Positions 26,860-35,744 are shown, numbered from the stretch's first letter. The stretch: DNA of 64,000 bases from Collinsella tanakaei (GCF_021531055.1 NZ_JADYTL010000001.1:372001-436000); one strand, 5' to 3'. A program made the numbers and translations. The notes: a model not told the origin generated them from the sequence alone.

Positions 26860-27986
26860 GCGATATCAAGCCTCTCACGAATCATGGAAACGATGCGCTC
26901 GGTGGAATGGCCGAGATCCTCGGGCGGCAGCACGTACTTGGCGCGATACGCCTCGAACTCGGCTTCGGGATAGGGCTCGTCGAGCGAGCGGGCGAGCTGC
27001 TCGGCGTCGGTATACACGCACGACGGCATGGATGTGCGCGGATCGACGTTCAGGCCGTTTTTTGCGATGTAGCTTTCGATGTCAAAGCAGTAGTACAGCG
27101 TCTTGACGGGCACCGAGGCGGCCTCGACCGCCACGGCGGAATAGTCGGTGACCACATAGTCGCTCACAAGGAGCAGCTCGAGCGTGGAAAAATCGGGCGC
27201 GAGGTACACCATGCGGTCGTTTAAGGCGATGGGCTTTTGGTTGGGGTGCCGACGGAAGATCACGGCGTTGCGCGCATCGTCGGACAGCGCCCGCACGAGC
27301 GCGGCGGCGCCCTCGTTCAGGCCCGCACGGAACGTGGGCACGTACAGGACGATGCGACGGCCGCGCAACTCGGGATAGGCGGCAAAGAACCGCTCGCGGA
27401 CCCGCTCGCCCTCGGTCTGCAAAAAGTCGAAGCGAGGCAGGCCCACGTTGGCGATCGTGTCCTCCGAGATGCCGAACGACGCGCAGTAGAACGGGTTCCA
27501 CGCCTTGGCGCCGGCGATCACGATGTCGTAGCCCTTGTGCATCCTGAGTTCGCGCGCAACGAACGCCGAATGGCCCATATCGCGGTCGAGCGTCTGATAC
27601 CCGGACTGCTTGATCTTGCCCGCGGCATGCCAGATCTGGATCACGAGGAGGCCGTCGCGATGATGCAGGATCGAGGTCGCGGGCCAGTAGCTGTTGAGTA
27701 CGCAGACGCGCGAGGTGGCCAAATAGTACATGCTGCGCACGAACGCCCACGAATAGCGGAAGCGCGAGGCGAGGTCCTTGTCCGAGCGGCAGCAGATGAC
27801 CACGCACTCGGGCGCATGCGGCAGCTTTTCCAGCTCATCGATGATGAGCTGGAAATCGAACTGCATCGAGTTGCCCTGACGGCTCAAGAACAGCACGCGG
27901 TCGCCATGCTCGCGTGTCACGGCCTTCATGACCGCGTACACCGCGTTGAGCACCGCGCGCATGAGCCTCAGCGCGAGGACTTTCAT
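26856..27986 (-). CDS. CDP-glycerol glycerophosphotransferase family protein
   Basis: This 376-residue membrane-associated enzyme belongs to the TagB/TagF family that transfers glycerol-phosphate (or ribitol-phosphate) units to teichoic-acid chains. It has the family motifs VIQIWHAAGKIKQSGY (catalytic His), VLYVPTFRAG, RRHPNQ and VSDYVVTDYSAVAVEA. It is shorter than full TagF polymerases, so it may be a primase-like or side-chain enzyme. ATGA overlaps link it to both neighbours. It is the best evidence that the locus makes a teichoic-acid-like phosphopolymer. Confidence 0.9.
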   Translation of the reverse strand: MKVLALRLMRAVLNAVYAVMKAVTREHGDRVLFLSRQGNSMQFDFQLIIDELEKLPHAPECVVICCRSDKDLASRFRYSWAFVRSMYYLATSRVCVLNSYWPATSILHHRDGLLVIQIWHAAGKIKQSGYQTLDRDMGHSAFVARELRMHKGYDIVIAGAKAWNPFYCASFGISEDTIANVGLPRFDFLQTEGERVRERFFAAYPELRGRRIVLYVPTFRAGLNEGAAALVRALSDDARNAVIFRRHPNQKPIALNDRMVYLAPDFSTLELLLVSDYVVTDYSAVAVEAASVPVKTLYYCFDIESYIAKNGLNVDPRTSMPSCVYTDAEQLARSLDEPYPEAEFEAYRAKYVLPPEDLGHSTERIVSMIRERLDIA

Positions 27987-30532
27987 GCGTCTCGCCTCGG
28001 GAGCTTGAACAGGCTGTGATTGTGCTCGATGTCGCAGAAGCGCTTCTTGTCGGCGATCTTCATGAGCAGGTAGTCGATGGTCTCGGGCGTCAGGCGTGAG
28101 ATGCGCGGGTAATCCGGGTAGCGATTGACCTCGAGCAGCTTGAAGCCCTGCTCGGTGATGGCCACATCGAAACCCATGTACTCGAGCTGCGGGACGGACG
28201 CCGCGATCTTGAGCACGCGCTCACGGATGTAGTCCCAATGCGGCAAGGTGCCCTCGATGAGCACGCCGGTGTCGGGATGGTTGCTCTCGAACACGATGCG
28301 GTTGTCCACGAGCGTACGGGCGTTGCCGTAGTGCCCGGTCGTGACGTCCACCTCCGCCACGAGGCCGCCGGCGACCACGTTGTCGACCGCGCCGGTGCGC
28401 GTGGAGCCGATGCGGAAGTAGGCGTTGCCGATCTGCGGATGCACGCCGTCCTTCTTGAACACCGTGACGCGCACGCTGTTGACCGCACCCGGGTAGATCT
28501 CCTTGAGCTGCGGGTGCAGCTCAAGGTACTCGGTCACGAGGTACTGGTTGTTGGGATCGCGCAGGATGGAGACGACGTGGTCCTCGGTCGTGGGCTCGCC
28601 GTTGAGCTTGTAGGCACCGTCTTCGTAGCTCAACTTGTAGAAGCCCTCGCCGTGCGAGCCCTCGTCGGGCTTGAGGGCGAGCACGCCGAGCTCGCGCGTG
28701 AGCCGCAAGATGTCCTCGATCGTGTTGCCGTAGCCCTCGGGGCAGTCCATCATGGGCACGATGCGGTTCTCGCCGGCGCGGCAACTGGTGAAGTAATAGT
28801 ACGCGGGCAGATTTTCGCCGAACTCGGACAGCACGTACTTGATGGTGATCTTGTCTTCCATCCACGCACGGTACTTGGGGTTGATGTGGCGCAGCCAGCG
28901 GTACTCGAAGTCGGTCACGAACGACTGCCAGTTGTCCTCCCCCAACTCGGGATATAGATCGAGGCGATACGAGAGGAAGCCGTGGCGATAGCCCCACAGC
29001 TTGCGCGACAGCTTGATGCCGTTGCTCGAGAACAAGTCCTCGATGACGTCATGGGGGTAGCGCAGGCCCTGGTAGTACACCATGCCCGCCGGGAACAGAA
29101 GCTTGGTGAACGAGCGGCGCCACCGGAGGAACGCCGCATGGCTCACGCGCTGGCGCGCCTCGGAGCGGCCGAGCTCGCGCTTGTCGGCGGCCTTCTGCTT
29201 GAGGAAGGCCTGGACATCTGCAGGCAGTGGGAACGCGCGGTTGAACGACGGGAACGAGTTCAGGCGCACGACCGCGAAGCCGTCCTCGAAGCTGCGGATC
29301 GACATCTCCAAAAACTCCACCTGCGGCATGCGCTTCATGTACGCGACCACGTAGGCCATGATCTCGTCCCAATGCGCGACCGTGCCGCGGATCTTGAGGT
29401 CCGTGCCGTCGAAGGTCTCGACATCGCGGTAGTTGCCGTAGGGCAGCATGGCACGGGCACCGTCGAAGGCGCCGTCCTCAAGCGAGATCGGGGCCGCATA
29501 GTAGCGGATGGGGTCTTGCTGCTCCTGCTCCTCGGACTCGGCGTCCTGGAGCTCCTCGGCATCGAGCATCTGCTCGCCCACGCGCTCGACCTGATCCTCA
29601 TCCATATCGGAGGCCTCGCGGGCAAGGATGCGCATGTAGGCGTCGGCGACGAACGGATCGTTGCCGAGGGAGTTGCACAGCGTGAGGCGGATACTGCCGA
29701 ACAGGTTCTTGTCGCATCCCTCCTGCAGGGCGGCAAGTGAGGCGTCCTTGGGCGCGACCTCGTAGACCACGAGCGGCACGCTGGCGGCGCGAAGGGAGAT
29801 GCGCTCGAGCAGCTCGTCGGCCGTGATCGTATCCTCCCCGCGCACGAAGCGCTTGCCGTCAGGCTCGATGCGCAGCGAGTAGCGCGACGACCAGGCGGAG
29901 CCGGTCACGCTCAGGTTGCACTCGGGACGCGCGCCCAGATCGCGGCAGAAGGCCAGAAAGCCGTCGCGGTCCACGGCGCCGTCGTGTGCGTAGGCGCGCG
30001 CCTCGTCGGACAGCGGGATAAACAGCAGCTCACCGTTGCGCGAGATGATGTTGAAGTGCATGGTCTCGAAACGCTCGGCGAGCGGACCTGCGACCAAACG
30101 CGACGTCACGCGGTCGTCGACCCACTTACCGTAGCGACCGCTCATGGGAAACAGCAGATCGTACTCGCGCTCGGACAGACACGTCGAGGCGTCGAGCGCA
30201 TCGACGTCGAAGCGACGAACCTGGTTGACGGAAAAACCGCGCTTGTGGGCGCTGCGAACGTCGGATGACGGAACGGTGCGATGGCGCCAGTCGGAGCGCG
30301 TACGACGGATCCAGGTGCGCGCACCCCTGAGCGAAAAGCCCTCGGAGCACATGGACAGCAGACGGACGCGGTTGACCTGGCGCTTGACGAAGCGGACAGG
30401 CGAAGGGCCGGACTTCTTGTCTTCGTCCTCGAGCCCGAGCTCCTCTACGGAAGCATCGTCGGCGGCAGCGATATCGGCGCGATTGACGTCGTCTTCACGC
30501 TCGTCAATCGAGGAATTGTTCCCGGTTTCCAA
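27983..30532 (-). CDS. Large double-module ATP-grasp protein, first gene of the wall-polymer operon
   Basis: This 849-residue cytosolic protein is much larger than its two ATP-grasp neighbours. The C-terminal module (about 480-830) has a full ATP-grasp layout: YRAWMEDKITIKYVL, LALKPDEGSHGEGFYKL, GAVNSVRVTVF, GGLVAEVDVTTGHYGNA, GTLPHWDYIRERVL, and YMGFDVAITEQGFKLLEVN. The N-terminal module (about 120-450) repeats the outline (YGKWVDDRVTSRLV, GTVAHWDEIMAYVV, FLEMSIRSFEDGFAVVRLN) but lacks the glycine-rich nucleotide loop, so it looks like a decayed duplicate. No ATG fits; TTG 30532 has GAGGGGGG just upstream and is chosen. Substrate unknown. Confidence 0.75.
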   Translation of the reverse strand: METGNNSSIDEREDDVNRADIAAADDASVEELGLEDEDKKSGPSPVRFVKRQVNRVRLLSMCSEGFSLRGARTWIRRTRSDWRHRTVPSSDVRSAHKRGFSVNQVRRFDVDALDASTCLSEREYDLLFPMSGRYGKWVDDRVTSRLVAGPLAERFETMHFNIISRNGELLFIPLSDEARAYAHDGAVDRDGFLAFCRDLGARPECNLSVTGSAWSSRYSLRIEPDGKRFVRGEDTITADELLERISLRAASVPLVVYEVAPKDASLAALQEGCDKNLFGSIRLTLCNSLGNDPFVADAYMRILAREASDMDEDQVERVGEQMLDAEELQDAESEEQEQQDPIRYYAAPISLEDGAFDGARAMLPYGNYRDVETFDGTDLKIRGTVAHWDEIMAYVVAYMKRMPQVEFLEMSIRSFEDGFAVVRLNSFPSFNRAFPLPADVQAFLKQKAADKRELGRSEARQRVSHAAFLRWRRSFTKLLFPAGMVYYQGLRYPHDVIEDLFSSNGIKLSRKLWGYRHGFLSYRLDLYPELGEDNWQSFVTDFEYRWLRHINPKYRAWMEDKITIKYVLSEFGENLPAYYYFTSCRAGENRIVPMMDCPEGYGNTIEDILRLTRELGVLALKPDEGSHGEGFYKLSYEDGAYKLNGEPTTEDHVVSILRDPNNQYLVTEYLELHPQLKEIYPGAVNSVRVTVFKKDGVHPQIGNAYFRIGSTRTGAVDNVVAGGLVAEVDVTTGHYGNARTLVDNRIVFESNHPDTGVLIEGTLPHWDYIRERVLKIAASVPQLEYMGFDVAITEQGFKLLEVNRYPDYPRISRLTPETIDYLLMKIADKKRFCDIEHNHSLFKLPRRDA

Positions 30533-30715
30533 GCCGAGTCCCCCCTCGGTAACACAATGGACACAGAGCAAACAGGCCCATGGTATCACACGGCATGAAC
30601 AGCCCTCGAGCCAGCGCAGATAGACAAATAATTGCCATGCCGTCACATGTTCCGCAGGCGCGCATGTAAAGCGCGGTCGACACCCGTTCGCGCAGATGCG
30701 GTCAAACTCGAATCC

Positions 30716-30925
30716 ATGGAGATGCTATTGCGCGAAAAGCTCGCATATAACATGCGTATGGCGCGCGAACGGTCGGGGATCTCTCAAAGGCGCTTCGGTA
30801 TGATGGTCGGACTCAGCCGAAGCCACGTCATGGATATCGAATCCGCTCGCGTCAACATCACACTCGACACGCTCGAGCGGGTGGCGCACGGCCTAGGCGT
30901 GGAACCGTGGGAGCTGCTTATCTAG
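30716..30925 (+). CDS. Small HTH (XRE/Cro-C1 type) regulator
   Basis: This protein of about 69 residues is essentially one helix-turn-helix domain: MRMARERSGISQRRFGMMVG followed by LSRSHVMDIESARVNITLDT and ending VEPWELLI. ATG 30716 gives a length matching its tandem neighbour; an in-frame ATG at 30632 would add 28 poorly conserved residues, and neither start has a clear Shine-Dalgarno. It lies in the divergent gap between the wall-polymer operon and the second exporter, a good position for a regulator of either. Targets are not known. Confidence 0.7.
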   Translation: MEMLLREKLAYNMRMARERSGISQRRFGMMVGLSRSHVMDIESARVNITLDTLERVAHGLGVEPWELLI

Positions 30926-31030
30926 GCATTTCCCTGCGGATTTATCGTCGCTCATGGAAATGATGCGGACTTATCCCGAACGTAAAGCGCGATTTACACG
31001 CTCGTTTTCGCGGTTCGCGACACTCGTCGT

Positions 31031-31240
31031 ATGAAGACGACGATCCAGCAGACACTCGCCAAAAACGTGCGCCGAGCACGCGTTGAGCACGGCCTCTCGA
31101 AGGTCGATTTCTGCCTGATCGCCAACATCAGCCGCCCATCGCTCGATGCGATCGAAGACGGCGAGGGTAACATCAAGCTCGACACGCTCTGCCGACTTGC
31201 CGACGCCCTCCAAAAGCAGCCCTGGGAACTCCTCAAGTAG
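31031..31240 (+). CDS. Small HTH (XRE/Cro-C1 type) regulator, paralogue of the preceding gene
   Basis: This 69-residue single-domain HTH protein has KNVRRARVEHGLSKVDFCLI, then ANISRPSLDAIEDGEGNIKL and ends KQPWELLK. It lines up along its whole length with the protein 105 bases upstream (shared R-RAR-E-GLS, IE--x-NI-LDTL-R-A, PWELL), so the two arose by tandem duplication. The gap to the exporter permease is 202 bases, so it may not be in the same transcript. Confidence 0.75.
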   Translation: MKTTIQQTLAKNVRRARVEHGLSKVDFCLIANISRPSLDAIEDGEGNIKLDTLCRLADALQKQPWELLK

Positions 31241-31442
31241 CCCGCGTGAGATCGGGTCGGACCGACTCTCTTCCGGGCAGGAGCGTGCGCCGAACGAGCA
31301 GGTTTCACGCGTCCGCCTCGGTTATTCACTGATGGCGGCTATTCCGTAATTACTTCACGTACGTGCAGATACCATGCCGTAGACAACGCTGTGCTAGGAT
31401 GCGGCCGCAAGAACACCAGTACTTGCACGAGGGAGTTGGCAC

Positions 31443-32273
31443 ATGGCGATCACCTCGATCACGCGCACGGCGACCCATGCCAAAAGCGACATGGAAAAAG
31501 ACCTGTTCATCCTGCAGCAGCTCGTCACCCGCGACTTCAAACGCAAATACCGTCGCAGCGTCCTCGGCATCGTATGGAGCGTCCTCAATCCCCTGCTCAT
31601 GATGGCCGTCATGGCGCTGGTGTTCTCGACGATCTTCGCTCAGGGGCGCAACGGCTCCGTCCCGCCCGAGCTCTACCCGCTCTACCTCATCGTGGGCTCC
31701 GTCACGTTCTCGGTCATGAGCGACTCCACCTCGCAGGCCCTGATGTCCATCATCGACAACGCCTCGCTGCTCAAGAAGGTCAAGGTCCACCGCTACGTGT
31801 TCCCCGTGCAAAAGACCTTGTTCTCGCTCGTGAACTTCGGCTTCTCGCTCGTCGCGGTCGCCCTCGTCATGCTGTGGTTCCACATCCTGCCCACATGGCA
31901 TCTCATCTGGCTTCCGGTCGGGCTCGCACTGCTCATGCTGTTCTGCATGGGCCTGGGCCTGCTGCTCGCCGCGCTCACGGTGTTCTTCCGCGACATCATG
32001 CATCTGTGGAGCGTCGTGATCACGGCGTGGACCTACTTCACGCCCATCTTCTGGACCGACGACTACATCAAGGCCATGCCGAACGTCCTGCAGGCCCTCA
32101 TGTACGGCAACCCCATGTACAACTACCTGACCTTCATGCGTCAGATCTTCTTATGGCAGGCGAACCCCGAGCCGGTCACCGTCGCGCTGTGCGCCGGATG
32201 GGCGGCGCTCATGCTCATCGTCGGAGCCGCCGTGTTCCACCGGCTCGAGCACAAGTTCATCCTCTACATCTGA
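31443..32273 (+). CDS. ABC-2 type permease, second polysaccharide exporter (TagG/RfbA-like)
   Basis: This 276-residue membrane protein has the ABC-2 plan: FILQQLVTRDFKRKYRRSVLGIVWSVLNPLLMM at the N-terminus, then SVTFSVMSDSTSQALMSIIDNASLLKKVKVHRYVFPV, and several later membrane helices with FWTDDYIKAMPNVLQ between the last two. It matches exporters of O-antigen/teichoic-type polymers. GAGGGAG sits before ATG 31443. It is followed 28 bases later by its ATPase. Sequence and orientation differ from the TagG-like gene at 24385, so this is a separate export system, possibly for a different polymer. Confidence 0.9.
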   Translation: MAITSITRTATHAKSDMEKDLFILQQLVTRDFKRKYRRSVLGIVWSVLNPLLMMAVMALVFSTIFAQGRNGSVPPELYPLYLIVGSVTFSVMSDSTSQALMSIIDNASLLKKVKVHRYVFPVQKTLFSLVNFGFSLVAVALVMLWFHILPTWHLIWLPVGLALLMLFCMGLGLLLAALTVFFRDIMHLWSVVITAWTYFTPIFWTDDYIKAMPNVLQALMYGNPMYNYLTFMRQIFLWQANPEPVTVALCAGWAALMLIVGAAVFHRLEHKFILYI

Positions 32274-32301
32274 TCCCCTAAGACAGCGAACGGAAGCTCT
32301 G

Positions 32302-33069
32302 ATGCCAGACATGACGACAACCAGCGACAATCCCCCCTACGCCATCGACGTCGACCACGTGACCATGGTGTTCAACATGGCGTCGGAATCCCTGACCAAC
32401 CTCAAGGAGTACGCCATCAAACTCGTCCGACGCGAGCTGTTCTTCAAGGAGTTCCGTGCCCTCAAGGACATCTCGTTCCGCATCCGTCGCGGCGAGATCG
32501 TGGGACTGGTGGGCACGAACGGCTCGGGTAAGTCGACCATGCTCAAGATCATCGCCGGCGTGCTGGAACCCAGCCGCGGCAGCTGCACGGTGCGCGGCAA
32601 CATCGCACCGCTGATCGAGCTCGGCGCGGGCTTCGACCCCGAGCTCACCGCGCGCGAGAACATCTACCTCAACGGCGCGCTGCTGGGCTACACGCGGCAG
32701 TTCATCGACGACAACCTGCAGGACATCATCGACTTCGCCGAACTGCACGACTTCATGGACATGCCGCTCAAGAACTTCTCCTCGGGCATGGTGGCGCGCA
32801 TCGCCTTCGCCATCGCCACCGTCACCGAGCCCGATATCCTCATCGTGGACGAGACGCTGTCGGTGGGCGACGTGTTCTTCCAGGAAAAATGCGAGCGACG
32901 CATCCGCCAGCTCATCGATTCTGGCGACGTCACGGTGCTGTTCGTGTCGCACGACATCGAGCAGGTGGAGCGCATCTGCCAGCGCGCCATCTGGATCGAG
33001 AAGGGCGACCTGCGCATGGACGGGCCGGTCGCCGAGGTCTGCGAGGCATACCGCGCCCAGTCCCGCTAA
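32302..33069 (+). CDS. ABC transporter ATPase, second polysaccharide exporter (TagH-like)
   Basis: This 255-residue ATPase has Walker A GTNGSGKSTMLK, signature NFSSGMVARIAFAIA and Walker B DILIVDETLSVGD, all typical of TagH/RfbB exporters. The N-terminus includes the VTMVFNMASESLTNLKEYAIKL helix that contacts the permease in this family. There is no C-terminal carbohydrate-binding extension. It pairs with the permease just upstream. The Shine-Dalgarno is weak (ACGGAAG before ATG 32302). Confidence 0.92.
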   Translation: MPDMTTTSDNPPYAIDVDHVTMVFNMASESLTNLKEYAIKLVRRELFFKEFRALKDISFRIRRGEIVGLVGTNGSGKSTMLKIIAGVLEPSRGSCTVRGNIAPLIELGAGFDPELTARENIYLNGALLGYTRQFIDDNLQDIIDFAELHDFMDMPLKNFSSGMVARIAFAIATVTEPDILIVDETLSVGDVFFQEKCERRIRQLIDSGDVTVLFVSHDIEQVERICQRAIWIEKGDLRMDGPVAEVCEAYRAQSR

Positions 33070-33220
33070 GGGACCGCGCGTGAAATCGGGTCGGGCGGTT
33101 GCGCGTGACAAGACGTCCGACTTCATTGCACCCGCACTCGTCCACAGCGCGGCCGATTGGGCCGTTTGCCGAAGAGGAACCGAAAAGTTCACGCGACGCG
33201 GGCGCCATTCCGCCATACTG

Positions 33221-33237
33221 GAACCGATCATCGGTTC
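33221..33237. promoter_or_regulatory. Perfect 17-bp palindrome upstream of fbp, possible operator
   Basis: GAACCGAT-C-ATCGGTTC forms an 8-bp perfect inverted repeat about 48 bases before the fbp ATG, in an otherwise gene-free spacer (33070-33284). Its place near the expected promoter suggests a repressor site; no regulator is identified. Confidence 0.4.
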
Positions 33238-33284
33238 ATATATGCCGCCGCAGGGGACGGGACGGCGCGGCAAGGAGGCAGAGC

Positions 33285-35198
33285 ATGTTGGCTCCGGAAC
33301 GTTCAGAACAAACGCTTAAGTACCTTGAACTTCTCTCCGAAAAATTCCCGAACCAGCAGTCGGTCTTCACGGAGATCATCAACCTGCAGGCCATCCTCAA
33401 CCTGCCCAAGGGCACCGAGCACTTCATGAGCGACCTGCACGGCGAATACGAGGCGTTCCTGCATATCCTCAACAACTGCTCCGGCGTCATCCGCGAGCAC
33501 GTGGACGAGGACTTCGGCGATACCCTCACCGATCGGGAAAAAGCCGACCTGTGCACCCTCATCTACTACCCGCGCGAGAAGATCGCGCTCGTGCGTCGCG
33601 CCCGCCAGGACTCCCCTAGCTGGTACAAGCGCATGCTCGACCAGCTCATCACCGTCGCTCGCCGCCTTTCGAGCCGCTACACCCGTTCCAAGGTGCGCAA
33701 GGCGATTCCGCACGACTTCGCCTACATCATCGACGAGCTGCTCCACACGCACCCGGACGAGAACAACTACCGCGTCCGCTACCATGAGCGCATCATCGAT
33801 TCGATCCTCGAGACCGATTCGACCGAGGACTTCATCTACTCGCTCGCCGAACTCATCAAGGTGCTCGCCGTGGACCACATCCATCTCGTCGGCGACATCT
33901 TCGACCGCGGCGGCGGAGCGGCCAAGATCCTCGACCGCCTGCTTCGCTGCGTCCATCAGCGCACCGACATCCAATGGGGCAACCACGACCTGTTGTGGAT
34001 GGGTGCCGCTGCCGGGCAACCCGCCTGCATCGTCACCGTGCTGCGCAACAACCTGCGCTACAACAACTACGAGATCCTCGAGAACGACTACGGTATCTCG
34101 CTGCGCGAGCTCGTGTCGTTCGCCGAGCGCACCTACAAGGCGGGCGATAGCATCACGCCGCTCGTCAAGGCCATCAACGTGATGCTCTTCAAGCTCGAGG
34201 GGCAGATCATCGCGCGTCATCCCGAGTTCGACATGGAGGACCGCCTGCTGCTCGACAAGATCGACCTCGACGCCGGCACGGTCACGATCGACGGAACCTC
34301 GTACCCGCTCATCACCACCGACTTCCCCACGCTCGACCTTGATCACCCCTACGAGCTCAGCGAGGGCGAGCGGCGCATCATGGACAAGCTCGTCTACGAG
34401 TTCACCCACACCGATCACCTGCGCAGCCATATCGACTACCTCTACCGACACGGCTCAATGTACCTCGTGCGCAACGGCAACCTGCTGTTCCACGGCTGCA
34501 TCCCCATGAACGCCGACGGCACCTTCGCCAGCATGAACTGCGAGGGAACCTGGCGCGCGGGTCGCGACTACATGGACTTCTGCGACGCCATCGCCCGCCG
34601 CGCCTGGCGCGACCACGATCAGGAAGCGCTCGACTGGATGTGGTACCTGTGGGTGGGCTACAAATCCCCCGCCTCGGGTCGCATCGTCAAGACGTTCGAG
34701 CGTTCCTATATCGCCGACGAGGCGACGTGGGAGGAGCCCATGGACCCCTATTTCGAGGTCACCAAGGAGATCCCCGCGTGCGACGCTATCCTGCGCGAGT
34801 TCGGCCTCGCTCCGGGCACCGGGCACATCGTCAACGGGCACACGCCCGTCAAGACCATCAAGGGCGAGTCCCCCATCCGCGCCGACGGTCGCCTGCTCGT
34901 GATCGACGGCGGGTTCTGCCAGGCCTACCATCCCAAGACCGGCATCGCCGGCTACACGCTCATCGCGAGCTCGCGCGGCATGCGCCTGAAAGCCCACGAG
35001 GCGTTCAAGAGCGTCGACGAGGCACTGACCCGCAACGCCGACATCCAGAGCGAGACGACGCGCTTCGACGTGCCCAAGCGCCGCCTCATGGTGTCCGACA
35101 CCGACACCGGCGAGGATATCCGCAACCAGATCAACGATTTGCGTCAGCTTCTTGAAGCTTACCGGAGCGGGATCATTCCCGAGCATGAGAGCGCGTAG
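33285..35198 (+). CDS. fbp: Fructose-1,6-bisphosphatase class III
   Basis: This 637-residue cytosolic enzyme of gluconeogenesis removes the 1-phosphate of fructose-1,6-bisphosphate. Class III marks are FMSDLHGEYEAFLHIL near the N-terminus, HLVGDIFDRGGGAAKILD, IQWGNHDLLWMGAAAGQ, the HGSMYLVRNGNLLFHGCIPM region, and VNGHTPVKTIKGESP. These metallophosphatase motifs (D-H, GD, GNHD, H, GHTP) are complete. ATG 33285 has AAGGAGG at good spacing; the open frame extends 62 codons further upstream without support. It is monocistronic and preceded by a perfect palindrome. Confidence 0.95.
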   Translation: MLAPERSEQTLKYLELLSEKFPNQQSVFTEIINLQAILNLPKGTEHFMSDLHGEYEAFLHILNNCSGVIREHVDEDFGDTLTDREKADLCTLIYYPREKIALVRRARQDSPSWYKRMLDQLITVARRLSSRYTRSKVRKAIPHDFAYIIDELLHTHPDENNYRVRYHERIIDSILETDSTEDFIYSLAELIKVLAVDHIHLVGDIFDRGGGAAKILDRLLRCVHQRTDIQWGNHDLLWMGAAAGQPACIVTVLRNNLRYNNYEILENDYGISLRELVSFAERTYKAGDSITPLVKAINVMLFKLEGQIIARHPEFDMEDRLLLDKIDLDAGTVTIDGTSYPLITTDFPTLDLDHPYELSEGERRIMDKLVYEFTHTDHLRSHIDYLYRHGSMYLVRNGNLLFHGCIPMNADGTFASMNCEGTWRAGRDYMDFCDAIARRAWRDHDQEALDWMWYLWVGYKSPASGRIVKTFERSYIADEATWEEPMDPYFEVTKEIPACDAILREFGLAPGTGHIVNGHTPVKTIKGESPIRADGRLLVIDGGFCQAYHPKTGIAGYTLIASSRGMRLKAHEAFKSVDEALTRNADIQSETTRFDVPKRRLMVSDTDTGEDIRNQINDLRQLLEAYRSGIIPEHESA

Positions 35199-35333
35199 GG
35201 CGGGTACCCCATAGGACACGCGTCCGCTTCCCACGAGGGGCAGGTGCGATACGCCATGTGCGTGTCCCCTGCCCCGATTCGTGCGCGCAGGCGGCGTCGT
35301 CATATCGTGCCGTCGGAAGGGGCCTAAAACACC

Positions 35334-35744
35334 ATGAGGGAACTGATCGCCCAGGTTGCGCGATTCGGTGCGGTGGGCGTCGCCGCATTCGTCGTCGATT
35401 ACGGGCTCATGGTCGCGCTCACCGAGCTCGCGGGGATGGATCCGGTCGTCTCCGCCACGATATCGTTTACGGCCTCCGTCGTGTTCAACTACGTGGCGAG
35501 CATGCGCTACGTGTTCCGCCATCGGCAGGGCATGAGCCGACGCCGCGAGTTCGCGATCTTCGTCGCGCTGTCCGTCGCCGGTTTAGGCATCAACGACGTG
35601 CTCATGTGGGGCGGTACCACGCTGGCGGGAATCGACTACCGCATCGTCAAGATCGGCGCCACCGCCGTCGTCATGGTCTGGAACTTCGTGACGCGCAAAG
35701 TGATGCTGGACGGCGGAAGCTCTGCCGGCAACCGTGCGGTGTGA
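35334..35744 (+). CDS. GtrA family membrane protein
   Basis: This 136-residue protein has four hydrophobic segments and the GtrA signatures FGAVGVAAFVVDYGLM at the N-terminus and FNYVASMRYVFRH in the middle. GtrA proteins are thought to help flip lipid-linked sugars during surface glycan glycosylation. GGAAGGGG precedes ATG 35334. A second GtrA gene follows 186 bases later, with clear similarity (VDY, NY--SMR-VF, RREF-IF, G-G-ND), so this is a tandem pair. Confidence 0.88.
   Translation: MRELIAQVARFGAVGVAAFVVDYGLMVALTELAGMDPVVSATISFTASVVFNYVASMRYVFRHRQGMSRRREFAIFVALSVAGLGINDVLMWGGTTLAGIDYRIVKIGATAVVMVWNFVTRKVMLDGGSSAGNRAV

Noticed and set aside
30716-31240. Toxin-antitoxin pair
   Set aside because: Both small proteins are HTH domains; no toxin-like partner is adjacent.
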